Source: Candidatus Sulfobium mesophilum
GTDB taxonomy: Bacteria > Nitrospirota > Thermodesulfovibrionia > Thermodesulfovibrionales > UBA6898
NCBI GenBank assembly: GCA_900302705.1
Contig: OUUY01000064.1
Location: 40,299-104,298, forward strand
Direction of reading: 5' to 3'
DNA: 64,000 nucleotides
Shown: piece by piece, positions 52,134 to 59,868 of the stretch
Layout of the letters: the number at the start of each line of letters is the position of its first letter
Position numbering within the stretch: the stretch's first letter is position 1
Translations under genes and position numbers: made by a program
The notes under the pieces: model-generated
What the model was told of the DNA's origin: nothing
Seen by the model: only the letters and a program-made list of their open reading frames with translations
Database searches by the model: none

Positions 52134-53519
52134 ATGCTAAACCGTAGTGCATTCTTTCTGTTGGCAAGTTTCTGCATTGTCGTTGCATTCTCGTTCGAAT
52201 GTCACGCGGCCTCTCTGCCAAACGAAGAGACAGCGGTATGTCTGGGTTGCCATGATAACAGGGAGATGTCCCTCACATTTAAAAACGGCGAAAAGTTGCC
52301 TCTTTATGTTGATAGCAACACTCTGCTGGGATCGGCCCATAAGAACCTCGGGTGTTCAGGGTGCCACGGCTTTTCCGCCACTGATCATCCTAAAAGACAA
52401 TTTAAGAACAGGAGAAGTTTTACCATTTCAATCTCGGAATCCTGCCGGCAATGTCATTCCTTTAAGAAAGGTATCCACTACAGAATGGTGAACATGCTCA
52501 CACAGGTGGTCTGCGCGGATTGTCACGGCTCACATTCCATTAAGCCGGTAAAGGAATCCGGGGATTCGTGTTTCGGTTGCCACAAGTATGGTATTTCCGT
52601 GACTTTCAAAAACGGCAGCAGGCAGTCCCTTGAGGTTACGGAGGAAGCCTTAAAGAATTCTGTCCACAATAAGCTCAGGTGCGCGGACTGTCACTTCGGC
52701 TTTTCCTCGAAAGAGCATCCTGAGAGAAATTTCCAGGACAAGAGGAACTTTACCATCATTACATCAGAAACCTGCAGACGGTGTCACTTCGACAAGTATA
52801 CTAAGACTCTTGAGGGCATCCACTTTAACATGCTCCTCAAGGGACATCTTGAGGCACCTGTCTGCGTGGATTGTCACGGCTCCCATACTATTGGGTCCGG
52901 CACAAAGGAAAAGATACGGAGTGCCCAAAGGTGTCAGACATGCCACCAGGATATTTATTCGATCTATTCGATGAGCGTTCATGGCAAATCGCTTCTTTCG
53001 ACGCACAACCAGGATGTTCCGGTCTGCTCAGATTGTCACAGGGCTCATGACATTTCAGACCCAAGGATGGCCGATTTCAGGAATAATATCCCCCAGATGT
53101 GCAGCAATTGTCATGCAAATGAAGAATTGATGAGACGGTACGGCCTTTCAACAGCCGTTCTTCAATCGTATCTGGAAGATTTCCATGGGGTCACAGTTTC
53201 GTATTATAAAAAGCAAAAAAACGCTGTCAGACATATTGCTGTCTGCACAGACTGTCACGGTATACACGATATCACACGGACGAAGGGGCCGGATGCCTCC
53301 ATCGTTAAGGCGAACCTCATCAGGAGATGCAGGAAATGCCATGCGGGAGCGTCGGAGAGCTTTCCAGATAGCTGGATATCTCACTACGAACCCAACTTCA
53401 AGCGGGCTCCATTGGTTTACGTCATTAATCTCATATATATGATATTCATTCCGTTTATGATCGTCGGGCTTGTGCTGCAGATCATCCTGCATATCTGGCG
53501 TTATGCGGTCAACAGATAA
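52134..53519 (+). CDS. 13-heme c-type cytochrome with C-terminal membrane anchor
   Basis: This 461-residue protein has a signal peptide (~1-25), 13 CxxCH heme motifs, and a C-terminal membrane helix (~430-455). The first eight hemes form two copies of the same ~105-residue four-heme module: each runs CxGCH, a strand MSLTFKNG / ISVTFKNG, a second CxxCH, a DHPKRQFKNRRSFTI / EHPERNFQDKRNFTI stretch, a third CxxCH and then CADCHGSH / CVDCHGSH. Five more hemes follow. It is a periplasmic electron carrier, probably exchanging electrons with the cytochrome b encoded 13 bases downstream. The terminal donor or acceptor is unknown. Confidence 0.93.
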   Translation: MLNRSAFFLLASFCIVVAFSFECHAASLPNEETAVCLGCHDNREMSLTFKNGEKLPLYVDSNTLLGSAHKNLGCSGCHGFSATDHPKRQFKNRRSFTISISESCRQCHSFKKGIHYRMVNMLTQVVCADCHGSHSIKPVKESGDSCFGCHKYGISVTFKNGSRQSLEVTEEALKNSVHNKLRCADCHFGFSSKEHPERNFQDKRNFTIITSETCRRCHFDKYTKTLEGIHFNMLLKGHLEAPVCVDCHGSHTIGSGTKEKIRSAQRCQTCHQDIYSIYSMSVHGKSLLSTHNQDVPVCSDCHRAHDISDPRMADFRNNIPQMCSNCHANEELMRRYGLSTAVLQSYLEDFHGVTVSYYKKQKNAVRHIAVCTDCHGIHDITRTKGPDASIVKANLIRRCRKCHAGASESFPDSWISHYEPNFKRAPLVYVINLIYMIFIPFMIVGLVLQIILHIWRYAVNR

Positions 53520-53532
53520 AGGAGGTTATTTC

Positions 53533-54300
53533 ATGACCGAGACTGGAAAGGGCGACGGCGAATATATAAGAAGGTTCCATCCTCTGCGCATTATAGAACA
53601 TCAGGCCAATGCCATCGCATTCATTGTTCTTGTCGTTACAGGACTGTCGCAGAAGTTTCATGATTCATCATGGTCCGATTGGGCTATCATGAACCTGGGA
53701 GGTATTGACAACACGAGACTCATTCACCGCTATACGGGACTATTGCTGGGTTATCTTACCTTTCAGCACATACTCATCGCATCCTACGGCGTAATCGCCA
53801 AGAAATGGATGCCTTTCATGGTGATCAATATCAAGGACTTCACAGACGCGATAGACAACCTTAAATATTACTTCGGCATTACCGATAGCCCGGCGAGATG
53901 CGATCGCTATGACTATAAACAAAAGTTTGAGTATTGGGGCGTTATAATAGGCGGGATACTTATGGCCCTGACCGGTTTAACCCTGTGGTTTCCGACAAAG
54001 GTTTTTCATCTTATACCCTTTCTTCCAGGCCAGATCATCCCTGCAGCTAAAGCTTTGCATACTAACGAAGCACTGCTCGCCTTTTTAGTTATTGTCATAT
54101 GGCATGTCTACAATTCGGTTTTCAGTCCCGATGTTTTCCCTCTCGATACCGCTATATTTACCGGCAAAATCTCGAAGGAGCGAATGATTCATGAGCATCC
54201 GATAGAGTACGAGAGATTGACAGGAGTAAAACTTGAGGACCACTCTGAAAAAGATGTTGCGGAAACGGAAGAGGAACCTGATATCAAGAGCGCGTCATAG
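53533..54300 (+). CDS. Membrane cytochrome b (FdhI/hydrogenase-type) subunit
   Basis: This 255-residue protein has four membrane helices. Candidate heme b ligands are the His of RIIEHQANA (helix 1), RLIHRYTGLL (helix 2), and ALHTNEALLAF...IWHVYN (helix 4), the pattern of formate dehydrogenase gamma and Ni-hydrogenase cytochrome b subunits. GGAGGT lies six bases before ATG 53533; the longer in-frame start at 53470 would overlap the cytochrome c gene. It should pass electrons between menaquinone and the 13-heme cytochrome. No catalytic dehydrogenase subunit is encoded nearby. Confidence 0.88.
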   Translation: MTETGKGDGEYIRRFHPLRIIEHQANAIAFIVLVVTGLSQKFHDSSWSDWAIMNLGGIDNTRLIHRYTGLLLGYLTFQHILIASYGVIAKKWMPFMVINIKDFTDAIDNLKYYFGITDSPARCDRYDYKQKFEYWGVIIGGILMALTGLTLWFPTKVFHLIPFLPGQIIPAAKALHTNEALLAFLVIVIWHVYNSVFSPDVFPLDTAIFTGKISKERMIHEHPIEYERLTGVKLEDHSEKDVAETEEEPDIKSAS

Positions 54301-54372
54301 GAGCGTTCTTTTATGTGAGAAAGACAGCGTCCTGGTTAATCCACGGGGGGCTGACATAGTTCGGCTGAGTCG

Positions 54373-56235
54373 ATGCAGAAGAAAATCATAGTCTCGACAT
54401 TGTTGAGCGTTATTGTTATTCTTCTAGGCCTTGGGATCATAAGCAATCTAAGTATAAACGACAGCATAGGGCATTCACTCACAGAGAGAACTGACCTGGC
54501 TGCTATCCTGGCAAGCTACACCGATTACCGCCTCCAAAACAATCTTACAAGACTTTACGATATTTCCCTGTCCGGCTCCATTGACTTAAACGATGACGAC
54601 TGGGAACCTGAAGACAATGCCTTAAAGACCGCATACCAGTATTCGATATTCACCGACGGAATTTTTCTGCTCGATCTCAAAGGGAATGTCGTGCGCTCCT
54701 ATCCCCTGGGGCAGCAAAAGAGAAACCTCATGGGAAATCCTTATGTAAGGAGGACTATAGAGGAAAACAGGGCCGTAATCTCCAATATCTACACTGAAGA
54801 GGGAACAAACAAAAGGGTAATTTATGTGCTCGTCCCTCTGACGGACAAAAACGGCTGGAAAATCGGGGCCGTAGGGGGAGAGATCAATCCTACAAACTAT
54901 ATTATGACGAACCTTATACGGTCCATACCCACGCGGGGTGATACTATAATAGAACTGGTCGACAGTTTCGGCGTTGTGATTGCATCAAACAATCCGGTGA
55001 GGGTCTTTGCCTGCAGCGACCGCAACAAGATCCTGGGCAATCTCATCAACTCCAAACAGAAGTCGGTAATGAAATGCCACAGGTGTCACGAGGGAGAGGG
55101 CGGCGCTACTGGAACAGAAAGGGGAAAGACAATAGATATGCTGGCATTTGCGCCTCTGTCCGAGGCGCCGTGGGGCATCTCGGTAAGGGAATCGGAAAAG
55201 ATGGTTTTTGCCCCGTCCTCGCAGCTTAGAAAGAAGTTCCTGATACTGGGCCTGATATCCATCGGAAGCGCCCTTGTTTTTTCACTGGGAATAAGCCGCA
55301 GCATAGTAACTCCCATCAGGTCTCTTACGATGGCTACAAAAAAAATAGCGGGGGGCATTTTAAAAGAGCCTGTGAGAGTTGTTTCGAGGGATGAAATTGG
55401 CGCTCTCGGGATGAGCTTTGAAACCATGAGGGTAAAGCTCTCCGAATCTCTGGACAAGATACAGAAGTATAATACTGAGCTTGAGGAGCGTGTTTTCGAA
55501 AGGACAATGGAGTTACAGCAAAGTCGTAAGAGACTTTCCATATTGCTTCATGAAGTCATCAGGGCGCAGGAAGAGGAAAGAAAAAGGATCGCCAGGGAAC
55601 TTCATGACGAAACAAGCCAATCCATAGCCGCTCTTGGCATGTCGATCGAAATTGCTGCCATTGCCCTGAAGGAGAACGCGCTTACCCCGGAAACAATCTA
55701 TGAACTAAGGGCGAAGGTAACACAGTTGCTTGAGGGCATCAGCCGCCTTATTCATGACCTGAGACCCCCTGTACTTGACGATCTGGGGCTTGAATCGGGG
55801 GTGCGGTGGCTTCTTGAGAGGCATCTGAGTGTTAAAGGGATAAAGTACCAGCTTAACGCATCTGAGGAATTCCAAAAACTCATTTCAAGCGAGGAAACAA
55901 TACTGGATGACAAAACTGTTTTCAGACTCTTTAGAATAATACAGGAGGCTATTATCAATGTCTCCAAACACGCTCAGGCATCGAACGTGGCGGTATCCCT
56001 GCTCTTTGATGGTCAGGGAGTAAAGGTTCATATTAAAGACAATGGTATCGGTTTTGACGTTCAGACAGTGTTCGAGGAGGCGGATTCGGGCACGGTTTCC
56101 GGATTCGGCCTGATTGGGCTGAAAGAACGTGCGGCCCTTCTGGAGGGGACTGTGGACATACGTTCCATTCCAGGGGAAGGGACTGAAATCACCATAATAA
56201 TACCGCTGAGTTCCCTGGAGGTTCAGGATGTCTAA
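54373..56235 (+). CDS. NarX-type sensor histidine kinase with a periplasmic heme-c motif
   Basis: This 620-residue kinase has a membrane helix (~5-24), a periplasmic region (~25-288) that resembles a Cache-type sensor, a second helix (~293-312), a HAMP domain, a HisKA_3 domain (RIARELHDETSQSIAALG, phosphoacceptor H411) and an HATPase domain (VHIKDNGIGFD, GFGLIGLKERAALL). Within the periplasmic part, residues 235-239 read CHRCH, a c-type heme attachment motif, followed by EGEGG. Its position 72 bases after the cytochrome b gene suggests that it senses redox state or a heme ligand and controls the cytochrome genes. Heme binding is inferred from the motif. Confidence 0.9.
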   Translation: MQKKIIVSTLLSVIVILLGLGIISNLSINDSIGHSLTERTDLAAILASYTDYRLQNNLTRLYDISLSGSIDLNDDDWEPEDNALKTAYQYSIFTDGIFLLDLKGNVVRSYPLGQQKRNLMGNPYVRRTIEENRAVISNIYTEEGTNKRVIYVLVPLTDKNGWKIGAVGGEINPTNYIMTNLIRSIPTRGDTIIELVDSFGVVIASNNPVRVFACSDRNKILGNLINSKQKSVMKCHRCHEGEGGATGTERGKTIDMLAFAPLSEAPWGISVRESEKMVFAPSSQLRKKFLILGLISIGSALVFSLGISRSIVTPIRSLTMATKKIAGGILKEPVRVVSRDEIGALGMSFETMRVKLSESLDKIQKYNTELEERVFERTMELQQSRKRLSILLHEVIRAQEEERKRIARELHDETSQSIAALGMSIEIAAIALKENALTPETIYELRAKVTQLLEGISRLIHDLRPPVLDDLGLESGVRWLLERHLSVKGIKYQLNASEEFQKLISSEETILDDKTVFRLFRIIQEAIINVSKHAQASNVAVSLLFDGQGVKVHIKDNGIGFDVQTVFEEADSGTVSGFGLIGLKERAALLEGTVDIRSIPGEGTEITIIIPLSSLEVQDV

Positions 56236-56881
56236 AATAAAAGTTGTGATTGTAGACGACCATTCTTTAGTGAGGGAGGGCATTTCGGCCCTGCTGAAGT
56301 TTCATGATGACGTTGAAGTTATTGGAGAAGCATCTGACGGCAGGGAGGCTATTGAAGCGGCATCCAGGCTTAGACCCGATGTAATGCTGATGGATATTGC
56401 AATGCCCGGACTCGGTGGACTCGAAGCCACCCTGGAGATAAAAAAACGCCATCCTGATATCAAGGTGCTGGTCCTGAGCCAATATGACGACAGGGAATAT
56501 GTGAGCAGGTTCCTCAAGGCCAATGCTTCCGGCTATATTCTGAAAAGGGCGGTAGGTGGTGAACTTATCACTGCAATCCGGGCGGTCGCCAAGGGGGAGT
56601 GTTATCTGCATTCATCCATAGCATCAAAGGTCGTCGACGGCTACATAGGAAAGACCGTGGAAGTTTCCGATCCGTATGATTCGTTGACCGACAGGGAGAA
56701 ACAGGTTTTGAAACTGATTGCTGAGGGCAATACCCATAAAGAAATAGCAAGTACGCTTGGCATCAGCGTGAAGACGGCCATCGCGCATCATACGAACATA
56801 TGTGATAAATTGGGAATCAGATCGAAGGCCGAGCTCGTCAAGTTCGCAATACAGAAAGGCATAATCAGACTCGAGACCTAG
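56228..56881 (+). CDS. NarL/FixJ-family response regulator
   Basis: This 217-residue regulator has a receiver domain (VVIVDDHSLVREG, phosphoacceptor D56 in MLMDIAMPG, conserved Lys in GYILKRA) and a C-terminal LuxR-type helix-turn-helix (SLTDREKQVLKLIAEG...IASTLGISVKTA). Its start overlaps the kinase stop by eight bases, so it is the cognate partner. It should bind DNA as a dimer. Its targets probably include the cytochrome operon, whose upstream region carries a perfect 12-base palindrome. Confidence 0.95.
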   Translation: MSKIKVVIVDDHSLVREGISALLKFHDDVEVIGEASDGREAIEAASRLRPDVMLMDIAMPGLGGLEATLEIKKRHPDIKVLVLSQYDDREYVSRFLKANASGYILKRAVGGELITAIRAVAKGECYLHSSIASKVVDGYIGKTVEVSDPYDSLTDREKQVLKLIAEGNTHKEIASTLGISVKTAIAHHTNICDKLGIRSKAELVKFAIQKGIIRLET

Positions 56882-57104
56882 GTGCCGGGAGCAGTTTTCC
56901 AGACAAAGCCTGTCAGTGCACGACGTTCAAGATGCCTTTACACGTATGATGAAAAGAATGAGGCTCTCCCTCCATCCGGCCGGATCTCTTAATGCGGGCA
57001 ATTTCCCGCCGGGTTCGCGCATTTGCAATATGCATTATAATTGCCTAAAATAAACGCTTAGATATGTTTCATATCAATAAGATCATATTCAGAAAGGAGT
57101 TCTC

Positions 57105-57809
57105 ATGAGACGTTTTTTGGTAGTTATTGCGGTAAGCGCTCTTTTTTTTGCTGCTGCCGCGTACGGGGAGGAGATGTCGTTGAAGGACAGTAAAGACAAG
57201 GTAAGTTATGCTATCGGCCTTGATGTGGGCAATGCAATGAAGAAGCAGTCTATTGATATTAACACCGATGTATTTATAAGGGGGGTAAAGGACGCCTTGT
57301 CCGGCGGACAAAAGCTGATGACGGACGATGAAGTGCGTGAGACCATGACCGCTTTTTCACATGAAATGGCAGAGAAACAGAAAGAGAAGATGAAAAAGCT
57401 GGGCGACAAGAACAAACAGGAAGGTGACGCTTTCCTTGCGGAAAACAAGAAGAAAGAGGGTATCAAGACACTGCCAAGCGGTCTCCAGTACAAAGTGATC
57501 ACGGAAGGTTCGGGTAAAACGCCGACAGGTTCAGATACAGTAACAGTCAATTATCGGGGAACACTTATCGATGGTACTGAGTTTGACAGTTCTTACAAGA
57601 GGGGGCAGCCTGCAACCTTCCCGGTAAATGGGGTGATCAAGGGATGGACCGAGGCGCTGCAGTTGATGAAGGAAGGGGCTAAGTGGCAGATATTCATACC
57701 TTCGGACCTGGCTTACGGCGATAAGGGAGCAGGAAATGTGATCGGCCCTAATGCAGTCCTTGTCTTTGATGTTGAGCTGATCTCCGTAAAAGAAGCCGAG
57801 AAGAAATAA
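57105..57809 (+). CDS. FKBP-type peptidyl-prolyl isomerase (FkpA/Mip-like)
   Basis: This 234-residue protein has a signal peptide (FLVVIAVSALFFAAAAYGEE), an N-terminal helical dimerisation domain (~25-120, VSYAIGLDVGNAMKKQ) and a C-terminal FKBP domain (~130-230) with VTVNYRGTLIDGTEFDSS, FPVNGVIKGWTEAL and IPSDLAYGDKGAG. It speeds proline isomerisation and acts as a chaperone in the periplasm. A strong ribosome site (AAGGAG) precedes the ATG, and a strong bidirectional terminator follows. Confidence 0.95.
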   Translation: MRRFLVVIAVSALFFAAAAYGEEMSLKDSKDKVSYAIGLDVGNAMKKQSIDINTDVFIRGVKDALSGGQKLMTDDEVRETMTAFSHEMAEKQKEKMKKLGDKNKQEGDAFLAENKKKEGIKTLPSGLQYKVITEGSGKTPTGSDTVTVNYRGTLIDGTEFDSSYKRGQPATFPVNGVIKGWTEALQLMKEGAKWQIFIPSDLAYGDKGAGNVIGPNAVLVFDVELISVKEAEKK

Positions 57810-57814
57810 ATTGT

Positions 57815-57852
57815 AAGAGGAAGGCGGCCATGATCAGGCCAGCCTTCCTCTT
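57815..57852. terminator. Bidirectional terminator between fkpA-like and the OB-fold gene
   Basis: AAGAGGAAGGC-GGCC (57815-57829) pairs with GGCC-A-GCCTTCCTCTT (57837-57852), with a 7-base loop and one bulge. A- and T-rich flanks on both sides suit termination of the two convergent genes. Confidence 0.88.
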
Positions 57853-57872
57853 ATTTAAAATTTCGCAGCTGA

Positions 57873-58568
57873 CTACTTTTTCAGACTCGCCTTTTCCATG
57901 ATTACTTTGTATTTGTAATTGCTTCCAAAGTCCTTATCTTGTGCAATTGTGCCTGTGGCGGTAACAATGCTGCCTACTTCGGCGGACTCCGCAGTTGTTA
58001 CAACAAGGTCATGACTGCCTTTCTTAGGGTCGCCGCTGCCATCCTGCAGATGTAGCCAGTTCATATTCATTATTCCGGATGAAACCTTAACAATCTTTCC
58101 CTTTACAGAGACTTTTTTCTTGTCGAGACCTTGGGCGTTCTTATATATCTCTTCAACAGTATAGGCATCTGCCCCTGATGCCTTTTCTACCTTTATTTTT
58201 TCTGCTGGCGCCGAAACGGCACCTTTGCTGCCTGGGCTTGTACTATCACCCTGCGAGGGGCCGCCCTCCGCGACTCCTCCTGAAAATATGATCTTGTCGA
58301 ATGTACGGTTCAGGGTTTTGCTGGGGAAATTTACCATTTCATTCCCAGGCAGGAAAGTTACCGTCTGACCTTTCGTAATTTTTGTCTGGGGAACGGCAAC
58401 CCATATTTTTTTGTCGCCTTTTTCGATAAGCGCGTATGTGTAGCCACCGCTGTTCATCGTTTCTATAACCTTGCCCGACAGTTCATCTGCTGCCAGAGCG
58501 GCTGCAACGCGTATCACGAGAAGTGCGGATATCAGCAGAAACCCTGCCACAGCCGGAAGTCTTTTCAT
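57873..58568 (-). CDS. Periplasmic OB-fold-like protein (NrfJ-like), two domains
   Basis: This 231-residue protein has a signal peptide (LPAVAGFLLISALLVIRVAAALA), a small beta-rich N-terminal domain (~30-95, SGKVIETMNSGGYTYALIE), a Pro/Ser/Gly/Lys linker and a C-terminal domain (~140-228) that looks like an OB fold (KVSVKGKIVKV and NWLHLQDGSG). Such proteins are found near cytochrome and respiratory genes, but the ligand is not known. I chose ATG 58568, with AAGGAG at a proper distance; the longer frame to 58658 has none. It faces a methyltransferase gene in divergent orientation. Confidence 0.7.
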   Translation of the reverse strand: MKRLPAVAGFLLISALLVIRVAAALAADELSGKVIETMNSGGYTYALIEKGDKKIWVAVPQTKITKGQTVTFLPGNEMVNFPSKTLNRTFDKIIFSGGVAEGGPSQGDSTSPGSKGAVSAPAEKIKVEKASGADAYTVEEIYKNAQGLDKKKVSVKGKIVKVSSGIMNMNWLHLQDGSGDPKKGSHDLVVTTAESAEVGSIVTATGTIAQDKDFGSNYKYKVIMEKASLKK

Positions 58569-58689
58569 AAGTACTCCTTTCGATATTGTAATATACGCAG
58601 CATGAATGCCTTTCTTTGTACTAATATTATAAAGAAGATTGTCTGCTTTTTTCCTCAATTCTGATGTGCAGGGTTATAATAACGCTACA

Positions 58690-59868
58690 GTGCGCAAGAG
58701 AAGAAAAATAGTTGTGAGCTGTCCAAAGGGACTTTCGCCTTTTCTGTCAAGGGAGGTCCTCTCTCTGGGCTTTCCTGTTGTGGCCGAGACTGTCTCGACA
58801 GTGACGACAGAGGGGACCTTTGATGACACACTGAGACTTAATATGTTCCTTCGGACCGGTCATCATGTGCTCTACCATTTGAATGATTTCGAAGCGAATA
58901 GTCCGGGGGGCCTTTATGACGGGATTTATGCCATAAAGTGGGAGGAATATATACCGAAGGATAGTTATCTGTGTGTATCATCGAGTGTAAGCCATTACAG
59001 CATCAATGATTCACGCTATGCCAACATGAGATGTAAAGACGCAATAGTCGACAGGATAAGGGCAAAGACTGGCCGTCGTCCTGACTCTGGCCCTTCGAGG
59101 GGCGGTGTTGTTGTATTTTTTCACTGGAAGGAAGCTCATTGTTCTGTGTATCTTGACACGTCTGGTGAATCACTGTCGAAGAGGGGATACAGGAAAATAC
59201 CGCTGCAGGCCCCTCTTCAGGAAACGCTAGCCGCCGCGCTTATAACAGCTGTCGGATGGGATAGTAACAGCCATTTCATCAACCCCATGTGCGGCAGCGG
59301 AACACTCGCTATTGAGGCCGCCCTTATTGGGCTGAAAAAGGCGCCGGGAATTATAAGAGAAAATTTCGCCTTCATGCACCTGAAAGGATTTGACCCGCTC
59401 CTGTGGAAACACATTAAGGAGGATTCTTTGGGCTTGTCTCGGGAGGAACCGGGAGGCAGGATAATTGCGACAGATATAAATCCCGCGGCCGTCGAGGGCG
59501 CCCGAAGGAATGCAGAATATGCAGGCGTTTCCGGAGTGATCGAATTCAAAACATGCGACTTTGCAGATACCCCGGTCCCGGATGGTGGCGGGATAGTTCT
59601 TATCAATCCGGAGTATGGCGAGCGGATGGGCGAAGGAAAAAATCTTTCTTATATATATAAAGGAATAGGAGATTTTTTAAAGCAAAGGTGCAAGGGATAC
59701 ACCGGTTGTGTATTTACAGGCAACCCTGCTCTGGCAAAAATGATAGGGTTGAGGCCGAAGCGCAGGTTTCAGTTTTTCAATGGTACGATAGAGTGCAGAT
59801 TGATTCAATATGATTTGTACGAGGGAAGCAAGAAAACGAGAAGGAGCGGAGATAATGCGAAGGGTTAG
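58690..59868 (+). CDS. THUMP-type RNA methyltransferase (RlmL-like) with altered motif IV
   Basis: This 392-residue protein has an N-terminal ferredoxin-like/THUMP region (VVSCPKGLSPFLSREVLSLGF) and a C-terminal UPF0020 Rossmann methyltransferase domain (NPMCGSGTLAIEAALI, IIATDINPAAVEGARRNA). These match the N-terminal half of RlmL (23S rRNA guanine N2-methylation). Motif IV, normally NPPYGER, reads INPEYGERMGE: the second proline is replaced by Glu. I chose GTG 58690; the TTG at 58639 is a longer alternative. No ribosome site is clear; TATAAT lies nine bases before the GTG. Confidence 0.85.
   Translation: MRKRRKIVVSCPKGLSPFLSREVLSLGFPVVAETVSTVTTEGTFDDTLRLNMFLRTGHHVLYHLNDFEANSPGGLYDGIYAIKWEEYIPKDSYLCVSSSVSHYSINDSRYANMRCKDAIVDRIRAKTGRRPDSGPSRGGVVVFFHWKEAHCSVYLDTSGESLSKRGYRKIPLQAPLQETLAAALITAVGWDSNSHFINPMCGSGTLAIEAALIGLKKAPGIIRENFAFMHLKGFDPLLWKHIKEDSLGLSREEPGGRIIATDINPAAVEGARRNAEYAGVSGVIEFKTCDFADTPVPDGGGIVLINPEYGERMGEGKNLSYIYKGIGDFLKQRCKGYTGCVFTGNPALAKMIGLRPKRRFQFFNGTIECRLIQYDLYEGSKKTRRSGDNAKG

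Noticed and set aside
56994..57009. GCGGG...CCCGC hairpin before the FKBP gene
   Set aside because: There is no T-run and the stem is short; it is not supported as a terminator or switch.
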